Below, piece after piece: positions 32,366-45,558 of a stretch of DNA of 64,000 nucleotides. This DNA comes from Montifringilla adamsi. Its lineage: Eukaryota > Chordata > Aves > Passeriformes > Passeridae. The notes under the pieces are model-generated. The model had not been told where the DNA came from, ran no database searches, and saw nothing but the letters and a program-made list of their open reading frames with translations. The first letter of the stretch is position 1; each line of letters opens with the position of its first letter. The stretch lies in assembly GCA_017590115.1 (NCBI GenBank), contig JAGGNK010011114.1, positions 1,231,733 to 1,295,732 on the forward strand, given 5' to 3'. A program made the translations under genes and the position numbers.

Positions 32366-35300
32366 AGCAGGCCAGGCTGGGACTCCAGGCTGGAATTTCA
32401 GTGCCATCCTGGGCAGAAACACTTCGCTGCATGTCTTCACCATTAAAGAGATGGGGCAGGAGTGATTTGTGGATAGTAATTGCTAAATTTCATCTTTATC
32501 CTGCCAGTAGTAATGCAATATGCTTATTTATTCCCTGTGCCCCACTAAAAATCATTCAAAACCCTTTAAAGTCCGGGATGGTTTAAAAAGAGGACAAGAA
32601 AGAATAAATACAAAGAAATTCAACAATATTTGGGGTTGATTCAAGCTGATGGAGTGGTTTTTGTCACTGGGACAAAACCAGCTGCTCCCCTTTTTTTTTT
32701 TTTTCTTTTATTTTTTTATAATGAGAGCTGTCTGATTTAATGTTTTCAATGGAAAATTTTGGAGTGAGTGTATACTAAAAAAAAACCAGGATAGTGTTAC
32801 TTTGGACATGATTGCACACTGAGTGTGTGTGCTCCCAGTGTACATTATAAGCACAGGTTGTAAAGTCATATTTTTCCACTGCTGTGTGTTCTAGCTGTCA
32901 GGAATTATCCTTGATCTACTTTCTGGAAAGCTGGAAATTTTTGGGTATTTCAAAATTCACTTATTCATCTTCTTGAGTGGTGGTGGATTGAGTCAGTTTT
33001 GACCCAGCTGCAATGTGCTCTGCAATTCTTAGGGAGATGTACTTTGGGAATTTTTGATGGGGTGAATTAATTGCAGGTCAAGGTCAGTCAAAAGGTGTGT
33101 TTCTTTAGCAGAATTTTTGGGGTGTTTTGGATGTGATAGTAGTTTATCTGTTTTCTGAGGCTTTGTGTTAATTGTAAGGATTTTAAAATTTCATCAAAAT
33201 TTCCAAACAATCAGTCTGAATTCTCATAGCCAAAAAACTCACAAACACAACCTGCTGTGTCAGGTGAGCTGTATAAATTTTCCAGTTAATACCTTGGGTT
33301 TTTGATCATTATCATCATCTTGCACGAAAAATGGTTCCAAATGGGATTCAGGCCTTGCCTGGTTAATTGTTGAATTTCTCAGCCTTTGAATAGAAATACA
33401 TTCACTGGTGCAAATTTAGCCTCTTCTTTTATTCAAGAGCCCTGAACATGAAGTGTGTGTTTACGTTTTTGCATAGCTCTGCATGGAATTAAATTTTTAT
33501 ACAGTGACTAATTCACTTTCTGGTTTTCAGGGTGTCACTGGGTTGAACTTTCTGCTGTGCAAGCTGTGACTTTGATCTTCAGATTTGTACAACTGCACAA
33601 TATTGGCAGATGGGACATTGTCTTATAAAACGCTAATGTGTATTTTAATGTTCTTCTATTGATTTTTCATGAAGGTGTGAGCTTTACACATTTCCAGCCC
33701 AAGTGGACATCCATGAAATAATTAAGCCCATCTGTTTCTCCTGTTTCCCTGTAGGAAAACTTAATGAAATATGATTCTCCACTGACCTGACTCCTTAATT
33801 CACATTGTTATGTTCTTCTACAATGGGATTATAAAAAGATACCTCAATATTTCACAGCATCTGTTACCTTTAATGTATATGAGTGATGGAGAGACATGCC
33901 AGTGGTTGAAATTTGGGGTTGGGAATTTGCAGTGAAGGCTCAACACTAGAAAAAGTGTCACTAGCCAAGTGGGGATGGCAGGAAGAGAAGTTTTCTTTCT
34001 CCTGCTTTGTTAGAATTCCCTGGTCTCACAGAGCCTGAGAGAAAATGGGAAGGGAATAAATGTATCGCATTAATGTTGACAGGATAAACAAGATATTGAG
34101 GAATTACCATCCACAAACTAAAATGCCTTTTTGGGGAGTGCAGTTCTGGTGGTTCCTGCACTTAGTTAATGGTTACTTGGAGAAAAAGGTGTAAAAGTAT
34201 GTATTAATGCTCCCTAGTTTAAAAACACACGAAATAATGTTCCTGCTTTCTTGCAGACTCACTACCTCATGTCGTAAAAAGCTACCAGTAGTTAGAGAAC
34301 ATTTTATTACTTCATGGAAACAAATGTTTCCTTATATGAATGGACTTGAAAGTCCATCCTGGAGGACAATAAGGTTAAGACTATCCCAGCTTTGCACATA
34401 AAATCTGGATGCACACGTCAAAGTTTTCACACCGCCCAAGTTAAGAAACTATGATGCATTTATTAGTCAGAATTCTCTTTTCCCCTGCTCAAAATAATTT
34501 TCTCCTGGGAAATGTGTTGACTTCAGTCTCCCCTTTCATCATGTTTTGTAATCCATTCCTAGTTGTCTTAGAAGGGTTGCTGTATGAGCTGTCCCAAGGT
34601 TAAAAGCAGCTTTGTGTTGGTCCAGGGGAGGGAAGCGCAGTCCCAAAGCCGCAGGGAGCACCGGCTCCAAGGAATGCAGGCGGCTGATCCCGACAGCCTT
34701 TCCACACTTTAACATTTTCTTCATTCAGCAAAACAAATTTCAATGTTGGATACAGCGTCTTGCCAACTATTTCCCCATTTAAAATACAGAGCAAAATCTA
34801 AAACTGAAATATTTCTCATAAGGAGGTGCTGCTGTACAATCCGTTCTTGTCCTGATGAAGCTTGTGGTCGATCCAATTCCAAGATTTCAGTTGGTTTTGG
34901 GAGTTAATTTGATTCCCCTGTTATTTTGTAATCCTACACAAGGGCAGGTTGAATGTTTTTGTTTTTCTTTCTGGTGCAAAACTTTTAATGTAGAAAGTTT
35001 TGGGGCTATCTGGGGCTTCCTGCTTGTCACAGTCACTGTTTTGCAATTAATTTAAGAGGAAATTGGTTTGAATGGGGTGAGGAAAAGCTCAGGTGAAATA
35101 CACAACTTCATATCCAGGTTTGGTGTAATTCAGCCCTGATTCTATGGTTTGAAATGCAGTTAGCTGAGAATTGGAAAATAAGTTTGTTTGCCTGAAGTAT
35201 TCCCAGATTTATGTTCCAAAGACTGCCTCTTGTTTTCTTACCTTTTCAATATTGATAACACCTTTCAGTTATTCCTTGGAGTTATTTGTGCAGTTCTTTG

Positions 35301-36215
35301 TACTTCTGATAGAAAAGTGAGTCTTTTCAGAGGAATGTTGTGGTTTCTAGGTGTTTGCTAAACTCACTGGGATATTGGATTTTGGAACAGGAGATCTTAA
35401 AAAAATTGGGTTATAATATTAGCTGGAATACTTGGAATGCTTTACAAAGGAAATTCATTCACAGGCATCTCAGCCAACTTCACTTGTTCAAACTTCCCTA
35501 TCAAGGTGTTTCATATGGGAATTACACAGCCCTTGGAACCCAGCTGGGCTACACACAGGGGATTTGGGAAGTTTAACTCTTGGAGCTGGAATATGGCCAG
35601 ATATTTTGGGCTGTCATTGGTCTGGAAAGAATTTTAAGCAATCATGATGCATTTAAACTTTTGTTTTACATCCTGTTGGGGAAGCTGAGCCTGTAGCACT
35701 TGGATACTCTTCATGGATGAAATGCAGTAGGCAAGAATAAAAGGAGCCTGTCCAGAGCTCCTTTTTATTGAGTTAACTGCTTTAGATGATATTCCTGAGG
35801 TGTGTTTTTTTCTTTATTGGCATGTCACCAGAGTTATTGTGTAACTAATTTAAATATAATTAGATTTTTGTGGTACAGCTTAAAGAAAATAACTCTCATC
35901 AAAACAAGTCTGAAGAAAATGAAGTAAGTCTGTCTAGGTACATAATGTCAAATCCTGTTCTGTGCTCCCAAATTCCTCGCTCAGCTGTACTGCTGGAAAG
36001 CTGTTGAGCTTTCCATGAAGAAAATGCTATTTATGCCTGGGAACTGAGTAGTCCTGGGAACTGAGTTTGCCCAAGAAAACTTGGAAATTCAGCCATCACA
36101 CATGTGAAGTCCACACACAATCGTTGCTGGGCTACTGATGTGCACTTGTCAAACCATTTCCCTTTTTTGTTGTTGTTTCACGCTGCAGACTGTCCAGCAG
36201 AAGCTCCTTTTAAAG

Positions 36216-36310
36216 TAAATTATTGAATTTGTGCAGTTTTGCTCTCTGTGTTAATGGATTTTGACTAAATTATTGAATTTGGAGTGTTTTGCTTCATGTT
36301 CTAACTGAAT
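36216..36310 (+). repeat. 50-bp duplication next to the exon 3 acceptor
   Basis: The stretch beginning 'taaattattgaattt' at 36216 recurs at 36266. The following text is similar but diverged ('gtgcagttttgctctctgtg' against 'ggagtgttttgcttcatgtt'). The second copy ends about 20 bases before the exon 3 acceptor and probably includes the branch-point region. Confidence 0.75.
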
Positions 36311-36329
36311 TGCTTTGCTTTTCTTTCAG

Positions 36330-36375
36330 AGCATTCAGTCAGAAAAGAGCTGCAATTGAGAAAGAATATGCACAG
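36330..36375 (+). CDS. FCHSD2: FCHSD2 coding exon 3
   Basis: This 46-base exon supplies the last base of Arg40 and residues 41-55 (AFSQKRAAIEKEYAQ), continuing the first F-BAR helix. F-BAR proteins share a conserved 'RAAIE-EYA' type motif here, which makes the exon easy to recognise despite its size. The acceptor is ttctttcag and the donor is CAG followed by GTAGGT. The exon ends in phase 0, so the next exon should begin with a complete codon, and the family sequence continues with Gly-Met-Gln. By my recollection human has Thr where this bird has Ala at residue 41. The reading frame is continuous across all three exons. Confidence 0.95.
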
Positions 36376-38834
36376 GTAGGTTCTGGAATAATTTTGATGG
36401 CTGTGGCATTGTTCTGTTGGTAAAATTAGTTAATCAGCAAATTACCATGGTGTATGCTTTATTCATTTATCTTTTCATAAGTTACTTACCATGAAATGTG
36501 TTGAAGTTCTGAAGCAGTTTGATCTATACAGGACTTAGGCCCACTCTGTATTTTCATGTATTTTGACTTGAGGAAGTTCTTGAGTACATAAAACATTTTT
36601 AACATTTTTCCCAATTGTTATAAAGTCAAACTCCATGTGGTTTTCTCAGAAGTCAGTGTGAAATTTGAGTGAAAGGTAAAATCGGGTCAATTAGAGGGAG
36701 AGGAAATGTTCTGGCTTACTCAATCCAAAATAAATTTAAATTCACATTCTTCAGTAAGAGCAGCTTCCCATTCATCTGAAATAAAAGCAGATTTGGCCTC
36801 ATGCTTGTGATAGGGAGTGGAATGAATTTTGATTTGTTTGTGAGAAAAGAGGGAGGATTGCTTTTTCTCCCCCAGTCCAAAATTAGAAAGCATCTAATAA
36901 GGGGCAGCTGCCTGTTTAATTTACAGTAAAGGCTCTTGGAGCTTAAGTCCAAGTACAACAGATTAAAAATACATTAATTTATTTTAAAATAGATTAAAGG
37001 TAGAATAAAATCCAAGGGAGTGAGCTCGTGGAGCTCAGTATGCCATAAGTCCAACTGGAGATGTGCCTGACGTGGAATGTGAGAACACAAGCTGTCACCA
37101 GGCTGCTTCCAAGTGCAGTTTGTAGGATGTCATGTTAAACATCCTTTTAGTCTCCAGTGCTGCATCACCCCCAGAATACACGGAGCAAACTTGTTCTGGG
37201 GCCAGGCTTCACTGTCAGCTGGGAAAAGATCATTCCTGTGCCTGTGATGGATGAGGTTCCAGTGCAGGATTTTCTGCATGTCTTCTCAGCCTAAAAGCCA
37301 TCTGAAAACCCTTCCTACACCCCGTGGAGTTTGTGCTGAGTTAAGCCCACTCACTGACAATAGTGCCATAAATTACTGGTGCTCCCATTCTTCCTCCAGT
37401 TATGAGTTTACCTTGGCAAGTATCAATTCCATTGACAGCTGAACTAAATTTGATTAAATGCCTGAATTTTTCAATGATGGTGCCTCCTGAAACTGTGGTT
37501 AAACATGTGTGTTCTTGAGTGATTTTTTTTTTAACTGATGTAGAAAATGTAACACCAGTTCTTAACACATTTATCCATTAGACACTGGGAATGTCTTTTA
37601 CATGCAGAGACACAACAGTCACTGCATTTAGGGAATAGTCTTGATAAGTTGGAAAAATAATTACACTACGCTTCAGAAAGCTCAGACCTAACAACTGAGG
37701 CTTTCAGCTCCTTGGATTTAACTCCCCCCCAGCTTTGCAGCAATGCAGCTGCAGCATTTGAGATTCACTGAATAGCAGTTTCTATGAATGAAGTCTTGTG
37801 GGATCGCTTCCTTGGATTGCTGATAAGTGCACAGCTCCAAAACAGTGTTGGATGCTTCTTCTAAAAGGATTTCTGTTTTGGAGGTGGTAATAAAATTGCA
37901 CATGAAGCCTTTTGGGGAGAGAAGTTGTGCTCCAAATAAATGGGAAGTCGCATTCATCTGCAGTGGGATATTCCTTTTAAACCAGTTCTAAAGGGAGCTG
38001 GAAATGCTCAGTAGTTTATGAAGCCAGATTTCTAAACCTTTTCACAGATTCTCTCCAAATGCCTCTTGTCACCTTAGGGAATTTGGAATATTCTGACATC
38101 TGACTTTTTTTTGGCAAGTTAGAAGCAGTGGAAGGGTGGCCAGTGAAAATCAGTTTCCCAGAACTGAAGGCTTTGTTGGTTTAAAAAAAAATTGTAGGTT
38201 GGTGCCCTGCGCTTGGGTGCCAAGTTTCTAAACACAGAGTGCTTTTGTTGGGAGCAGGAGAACCTGTCCAAAGGCAAGTGAAACACCCCAGCCCAGTGTT
38301 TATAACTTGCCCCTAATTACATGGTAAGTGGTGCAAATGTATGTGATGAATTACAGGGCCTGGATTTAAATTTCCTTGCTCTTATTTTGTCCAAGGTTTT
38401 TTTGCGTTGTGTTTTCACCTGTTGCCTTTGAAGGTTTTTGGAGCTGTTTTTTGCTTATTGCCCATCTCCAGTGGGTTCTTTCCTGGCTTTTCTAGGCTGT
38501 GCCGTGGTATAAATGGGAGAAGGATCCAATGTATCAGCAATTCTGCAGTTTTCTGGATCAGATTCTGCACTCAGCTCTTCCACTTGTATTTTTGGTCCTG
38601 CATTATTTAATATATGCTTAGAGGCTTACCTTAATATTCAGAAATGAGAGCTCAGAAAGGTTCTCATTTCCCACTAACAGTATGCCTGCTAATAGCATTT
38701 AAATTGCAATTTTATATTGTTATTATTAGCTGTTCTCCATGATTAATAAGCTACCTGAAATCAGTGCCTGAGAATACTCTTATGGTGAAAAAACAATTTA
38801 CTGAATGTGTGCTTTTGCTGCTACCTACAAAAAT

Positions 38835-38852
38835 AAAAAAAAAAAAAAAAAA
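38835..38852 (+). repeat. Poly-A run (18)
   Basis: A homopolymer of 18 A in intron 3 with no recognisable retroposed body beside it. Confidence 0.95.
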
Positions 38853-39769
38853 GTTTTACCCAGCATGTTAAATAGGTAAAATGGTTTTTGGGGGTTTTTC
38901 TTGAGATTATAAATACATCTCTGCTGCAGTTACTATTGTGTCGCACTTTCAACTCAAGAGACCAGTCCCTCACAGTCTGGGAACACACAGATGACCTTTC
39001 TTGTCATGTTTTGGTTTTGCTTGATGTTTCATTATCATTGTTTCAGAGTAAAACGTGACTCCAGGCAATCAGCATGGCCTGGCCCCTTGGAATTTGCAAG
39101 TAACCTCAAGGAGGTTGAGTTTCCCTGCATGCTAATGAGTTTCTAATTGTAGTACCTCAGCGAAAGGCACTGATGTTCTACAAAAAAGGTGGGAGAGCCC
39201 ATTCCCTGAGCTACATTTCAAGTGAGGCACAAGTAGAAGTGTCTTTTCAGTTTGGGTTTTTTTTTTTTAAAGAGGCAGTAATTGTTAGGATTTTTTTTCT
39301 CCTGTGTTTTCTAGAGGTCAAATTAACAGTGAAGAGCTGTGGGTGCTAAGTAAAACCAGCTTATCTGTCATCAGGAAGGGACAGGGCACTCGGTGTTGAT
39401 TGCTGTGTCTGTGGCACTGAGAAACTTCATGCATTTGAAATATTTTCAGACTTGGAGAAAAGTTAATGTAGTTTATAGCCACAGAGTCCTGTTGGCAGCT
39501 CCTCGTATCCATGGTGGTGGTCAGGAGAGGAGCCTTAAATACGATGAAATGGATGTGAGAGGGAAAAGCAGCCTGAGGTGGAGTGAGAGGAGCAGGAAAG
39601 GTGGGGAGGTGGATGTAAGCAGACACCATGGCCACCCTTACCCATTTCCCTCACCCTGTGTCTCACCAGACCTAGAAAACACACTCATTTCAAGACATCA
39701 GAATATATGCATTAATATTTCCTAAAAATTTGCAATATTCCTATGGCAGTTTTTGTCAGTATAATGTGT

Positions 39770-39860
39770 GCATGTGTATACATAATATATAAAGCAGATA
39801 CATAACATGATTTATATCTTTATATATGTATTTTTATATAATTTATTTATATATTTGCTA
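39770..39860. repeat. AT-rich low-complexity tract
   Basis: TA-rich text such as 'tatacataatatataaag' and 'ttatatatgtatttttatat' fills this stretch. It has no other feature. Confidence 0.8.
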
Positions 39861-39900
39861 GAATGTACTGGTTTTCCATTCTTTAAAAGCAAAACAGAAG

Positions 39901-40092
39901 CTGACTATTTCTTTTACCAGGTTCTAACAAGGGTGCTAAGCTTCCCAGTGGCCTTTTGAACAATTATTCAGAGGATTAAAATCATAAGGCTTCAAATCAG
40001 ACATTCCCACCATGTCTAACTTCTGCCATGGCTAAGTTTTTTTTCTTTTCTGACTATTTCTTTTACCAGGTTCTAACAAGGGTGCTAAGCTT
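39901..40092 (+). repeat. Pair of identical 43-bp direct repeats
   Basis: The same 43 bases, starting 'ctgactatttcttttaccag', occur at 39901-39943 and 40050-40092 with 106 bases between them. Each copy resembles a 3' splice site: a CTGAC branch-point-like motif, a pyrimidine stretch and CAG followed by GT. Confidence 0.95.
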
Positions 40093-42267
40093 TTTTCCCT
40101 TTGCTGTTCTTTATCATGTATTCCAACACTTTGTGAAAATTAACCTTGTCATGTGAAGACTGGAAAGGTGATGGTATTACCCTCGTAAGGAATGAGAGAA
40201 ATTGAGTTAATTTTAGCCAAAATACCACAAATCTCTGATAGAATGGATACCAAACTCTTTTGAAAATACACTGTTTTATTGGAGTGTTTCAGTGGTGAGT
40301 GTAGGAGCAGGAGGATGGCAGACACTGCACAGGAACAGCTGGGAGATTTGGGAATGGTGCTGGGGAGCTCTGTAAATAGAACCCTGTCAGCATGGAACAC
40401 CAATCACCTGGGCTGATTCCTAAATCCCACCAGGCAAAACAGCTGCAGCCTGGCAAACACAGCTTACAACAGGCTTGGAATACAAAACAAAAATTCCAGG
40501 GTGAAGCAAATTCTTTCCTCTGCCTCTGAGCTACAGAACCCCTGGAGCGGCAGGAAAAAATAACTTGAGGTACCTGCCCTGCAAAGCCAGCAAGCAGCTT
40601 TCCATGAGATCATTGCCTGCAGTCTGGGCAGAATGGGTTGGAGTTTTTAATCCCAAAGGATGCAGGAGGTTGCTGTGGGAGAGCAGGAAGAGATTGTGGA
40701 TTTTAAGGGTGGGTCCCCGACTTGGGGACAAACAAGGAGCAGCCGTGGGTTGACTGCTCAGGAGCTGTTTTGTTAACAGATGAACTTAAGTTACTTGTTT
40801 GTTCCTGTGAGGATGATTTTAGAATTGCTGCAGTGCTAAACCTCCCTCTAGAGTATTTCTGTGTTACTTAAGACAGTTAACTTGGTTTTGTTTTATGATG
40901 AAATTGATGACTTATGTAGTCAAGCAGTAATTTTAAAAAGCCTGGGAAATCAGTTTTCGTGTGTGTATGGAAGATGTATTTTTAAGACTTAGGACATTTC
41001 ATCTTTTAGGGAATTGGGGTCTTCTGTACTCCAGATCCTGTGAGGAGAGTTTAGTTCGTAATTAGCCCATAAGCAGAAACTAGGTTGGTTTTTCTTTTAT
41101 CTCAGGCTTATCTTTGGAAGGAATTTAGCTGTCATCCTGTGATTTCTCTGCAGAGAAACTTACACTTCTAGTACATGAGTGGATTATGTTGAAATTTCCA
41201 TCCTGGTTATCCTGAGCTGAATGGCTGCTGTATCTGGATATATTTGATAGCAATTAATTTGAAAGACAACAAATTGCTTTGAAACCCACTGTGTATTTAT
41301 TGTATTTTTAAACTTTCTGTAGGAGACACTAGGAAAAACTCGGAGTGAAATCTTTTTCCAGGAATGAACTCACTGTCACTGAGTGCCTGCAGGTGTTGGT
41401 TTTATCATTGTGTCTATTTTAAAAGACAGGCAAAATATTCTAAAAACAAACAAACCAACCCAGCCTGTAAGAAGTGACCCTGGAGGCCTGAGGTGCTCCA
41501 TGTGCACCACTCAGAAGTGTGGCAGAGCTTTGAGGTACCTTCTTCCTACTTCATTGGTAGTGTTGCAAACCATTTTAGCAGGCATTCGGTGTGTTGGTTT
41601 AATTGCATATGAAAACCATGGTTTTGTCCAGCACTGGGGAATGTTCTCCTCCCAGCCCAGAGTCTGGAGGAGGCTTTCTGCTGGTCTTTATCCATAAAGT
41701 TCCATTTTTTCCCAGTAGTGGCTGTGTGAATGTGGCACCTTTTTCTCTTAGCAGAGGTATTTCTTGTCTGTGCAGAGAGAGCAGCTACTGAAATCCTACA
41801 ATCCAAGGTCTGACTTGAATATTCCACCTTTCCTGCTGTAGGAATTTCTATAGGAGAAGGCAGCAGACCCATGGAATCTTCATGTGTGACTTTATTTTGG
41901 ATATTACCGCCTGCAGCTTGGTTGGCACATCTGCTTGGGGGAGTGGGAAAAGCTGTATCCATGAAACCTCTGGATCCAATAGCAAAAATGCCAGAGCCAT
42001 TCAGGCCTGTTCCTGCACTGAGTGATGTTCTCCCGTGGATCCTTAAGGGCTGTGAGGCTCCTCTTTTTCCTTCTTTTGGAATCTTGCTGTGGTTGATCCC
42101 ATCTGTCACAGACAACATGCCAGGCAGGTTTGTTTGTAAACCACCTGTGCTGCTTTCCATGGGCTTCCTCCTGCTCTTCCATGGACCCTGGAAACCAGGG
42201 AGGGTGGGGAGCCTTCAGAAGGAGCTGATACTTGCTTGGAGATGATGTCTTTGGTTGATACCCATGA

Positions 42268-42473
42268 ATTATTCCCTGTGAGGGTCAGGCCCTGGCACAG
42301 CGTGCTCAGAGAAGCTGTGGCTGCCCCTGGATCCCTGGAATGTCCCAGGGTTGGACACTGGGGCTTGGAGCAGCCTGGGATAGTGGAAGATGTCCCAGCC
42401 CATGGCAGGGGGTGTCACTGGATGATCTTCAAGGTCCCTTCCAACCCAAGACATTCTGGGATTCTGTGATTTA
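42268..42473 (+). mobile_element. CR1 LINE 3' fragment
   Basis: A sense CR1 of about 205 bp reads 'gagggtcaggccctggcaca', 'ctgtggctgcccctggatcc', 'cactggatgatcttcaaggt' and 'gacattctgggattctgtga'. It is the only clear CR1 copy between 32.4 and 52.1 kb. Confidence 0.92.
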
Positions 42474-42480
42474 ATTTAGG

Positions 42481-42695
42481 ATATTTCTTTAATGATCACT
42501 GGTGTTTTCTAAACAAGCTTTGGATTCAGACCTGTGTTTCAGCCTGGGTTATGAGCACTTTAAGTCTTTGATCCGTGAAAAAATATTTCTTTAATGATCA
42601 CTGGTGTTTTCTAAACAAGCTTTGGATTCATTAAGTAAAAAAATACAGAATAAGACCTGTGTTTCAGCCTGGGTTATGAGCATTTTAAGTCTTTG
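42481..42695 (+). repeat. 102-bp-period tandem duplication with an indel
   Basis: Copy 1 is 42481-42570 and copy 2 is 42583-42695. Both contain 'ggtgttttctaaacaagctt' and 'gtttcagcctgggttatgag'. Copy 2 carries about 23 extra A-rich bases after 'tggattca'. The pair starts eight bases after the CR1 copy ends. Confidence 0.95.
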
Positions 42696-43299
42696 TTCCT
42701 TGCCACATCCCTGAAAATTCTCATGTTTAATGTGGAATGCCTGTGATTTCAGATACATCTGGAGCCTAGACTGTTTTGTTAGTTTGTTTTAAATCTCGGC
42801 ACGACTAACTTTCCATTTTTTGGGAGAGGATCCCAAGTGGTAGCACTTCCCAGTCACTGCCTGGTGTGGAGATCATGCATATTGATGGCCTGGTTTGGTC
42901 CTTTCAGCCATGGTGGTGCACAATGCATCAGCAGAACTTGCTGCTTCCAGAAAGAAAACACCTGCCTGGTACTACCTTTGGATTATGTTCTCCATTCAAA
43001 GCACTGGGATATCCATGAGCAGGGCAGGAAAATGAAGTGTAGGACTCCGTGGCTATTCAGGCCATTCTTCCCAAAAAAGCATGGAGAATCAGTGGCCGTG
43101 AAGGCCACAAAGACTGAGCTGCTCCATTTCATAAATGGTTAGGAACACTATTGTGAATTTTAGAATAACTTGTAGAGACAAGTTTGACAAATCAGATGTT
43201 ATAATGGGATTATTGATACTATTCTGCACTTGTCACAGTTCAACCTCTTAGTGCACGTTTCCCTTTTTTCCCCCAAACAAGAAGCTCTTTAGAATTCTC

Positions 43300-43330
43300 T
43301 ATATTAAATGTCCATTTAACATTTAATATA
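43300..43330 (+). repeat. 11-bp inverted repeat with 9-base loop
   Basis: TATATTAAATG at 43300-43310 is the exact reverse complement of 43320-43330. The sequence is AT-rich, so chance or replication slippage can explain it. Confidence 0.85.
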
Positions 43331-45058
43331 ATATACTTTGCCTGGAACAAAGACTGTGGGTCTGTGAGTGACATTCCAAACAATATTATCGTTGACCTTC
43401 TCTTTTTATGTAGATGTTGCATTCAGTTGTTCGTGTACTTTTCTGTCTCCAAAAAACACATGGCAGAACTTAAAGTGGGGGGAAAAGTGGGATATCTGAT
43501 TTTGGTCCTGTGTCACTGCTAGTTCTGTTAGAAGAAAAATGAAAATGCCCTACACTGCAGCATTAGTCCCTTTAAAAAGAATTTTAAAAGGCAGCCTTTT
43601 AAAAATGCTAAGCTATCTGCTACAGTTTTTATGGAATTCTTTAGGTTAAAATAATATTTCTCTAAGAACAGAGGAGGACTGTCAGCTTCTATTTTCAGTG
43701 AAAACATCTAGTTCCTTATAAAGGGGCTGCTAAGCTTAGAATTACTCTATTCCTACAAAGAAAGCCCTTCATAAAGAAACCCCATTTTTTGCTGAACTGA
43801 TGCAAGCAAGTTTCTCTGAGCCTGCTTTTAGCCGTTATTTTTCTTTCCGATTACTGCGCTCAGAAGCATCCAGGGCCTGGAATTTGGATCCTTGTAAGTG
43901 GTTCTGCTAGCAGATGAAAAACTTCATTCTTCAGAGCTGCTCTTTGCTTGGCCATTGAGCCCCGCCAGGGAGCCAGGCGGTGGATCCTGCAGCCTGTGGG
44001 GTTATCCGTGAGTTCCTTCTGTGGGCATCGTTTTTGCTCTGCTGCCTCAGTTTTTCTCAAGCTACCTCAGCGTTTCCGTTCTTTCCTAACACACTCAGCC
44101 CTTCAGTCATCCTTCCCAGCAGCTGCTTTTCTTTTTCCTGGGATTCAAGAGGGCAGGCGAGTCACAACTCAAGGCTTTCGAAATATGCCCAGTGGAAACT
44201 TTGTGCCTCCGAAGTGGCAGCAGCAGCAGCGCTGAGTCATGAGTCCGTGCCAGCCAAGGCTGCTCCACCTCCCTTTGGGTTCCTTTTCCACCTCTTTCCT
44301 TGTATCTTGTCCTGGGAATACAGTACTCTTTCATTCCTAGCTTTGCACACCTCACACACATCTGAGAGTTCTGTGGGTGGAGGAGATTCCTGTTCCAACC
44401 TCCTTAACCAAGCTGTAGTTTGGTGAGGCCCTTATCGCTTTGAAACTTGGAAAATCTTTAAGCATCTTGGTTCCCAAACTGCATCCCTCAGGAAAAACAC
44501 GTCATTGTTCTCAGAGAGAACCCAGGCCTTGCCTGAGCCACCTCCTTGGCCTTTTTCCCTGCTCCATTTCCCAGTCCCCTGGTAATGGTGGTGCCATGCT
44601 CTCCTCCCAGCTTTTGGGATGGTATCAGTTCCTCAGGAAATGCATCCTGGTTTGCAAACCTCTGCTGGACACGGCTCTGCAGGGATCTACAAGCAGTCAA
44701 TACACCCATGAATGCCCTGGATATGGCTTTGGGGATTTTTAAATCCCTAAAGCTTTGAGGTAGGAAGGCAAATATTTGATGCATGAACATCACCCATCAT
44801 CCCTTGTATTTTCTAGCAGGCCATAAACATCTCAAAAGCTGTTTTTCTCTTAACTTTCTTTTGCCTTTATTTGCACCTTCTCTGTTAGCCCTGCATTTGT
44901 TCTGGAGCCATCAATTGAGAAAAAAATCCTTTGTATCCAACATAACTCTGCCTCTATACCTAATAATAAGCACCTTCTCTGTTACAATCAAAAGGCCATA
45001 ACTTAGGGGAAAACAGAAAATTTCACCAGTTTGCCTGAAAGTGGTACCCAGGAGAGTG

Positions 45059-45112
45059 TAATTAAAAAGAAAATTATTATTATAATAATAAGAAAAATTA
45101 AAAGAAAATTTA
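45059..45112 (+). repeat. A/AAT-rich low-complexity tract
   Basis: The stretch is built of aaagaaaatt and attattataataata text. It has no other content. Confidence 0.75.
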
Positions 45113-45479
45113 TTGACTTTAAAAGCTTATTAATTTTAAAAAATAACCCACAGTTATGGCTCCAAAAGTATGGAGAATGTCATTCTTTGTAGAGTTCAGA
45201 TGGTTAATTCAGCTGATTAAATTTTCTCCAATTCAGCTGGTTCAGGTGGTTGTCAAATGCTGGGCACACAGAGGTAATTCATAGGAGATGGTGTTCCTTT
45301 TTTTTCTCTGGGACTTTGAAAAACTGTTTGATTGCACCTCCTGCACAGTAACTAAAGTGGTTTTGGGTGATGTGTGACTGTTTTTTAGGTAGTGCCATTT
45401 CTGAAAGGTTACTCTTCCTTTTCTGTGTCTCAGACCTTAATTTTACTGCTGAAAAGGTCTCCACTGGTTAAATAAATTT

Positions 45480-45558
45480 TTTAAAAAAAGAAAAAAAAAA
45501 GGAGAAGAGCTCATTTTATTTACTTATTTTACTTATTACTTATTTTATTTATTTACAG
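45480..45558 (+). repeat. A-run and TTTA/TTAC low-complexity tract
   Basis: An interrupted A-run is followed by repeated 'ttatttacttattttactt' text. Nothing else is recognisable. Confidence 0.8.

Larger units (their letters stand above)
12186..36329 (+). other. FCHSD2: FCHSD2 intron 2
   Basis: This 24.1-kb intron runs from GTAAGG to ttctttcag. It contains a 270-bp perfect tandem duplication near its start and about a dozen CR1 fragments, most of them between 19.1 and 32.4 kb. Otherwise it is AT-rich unique sequence. The stretches 13311-16341, 16394-19139, 22703-24298, 25081-26767, 26822-29671 and 32366-36215 show no recognisable gene or element. GC-richer patches at about 23690-24080 and 27930-28600 could be regulatory, but nothing in them is diagnostic. 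Confidence 0.9.
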
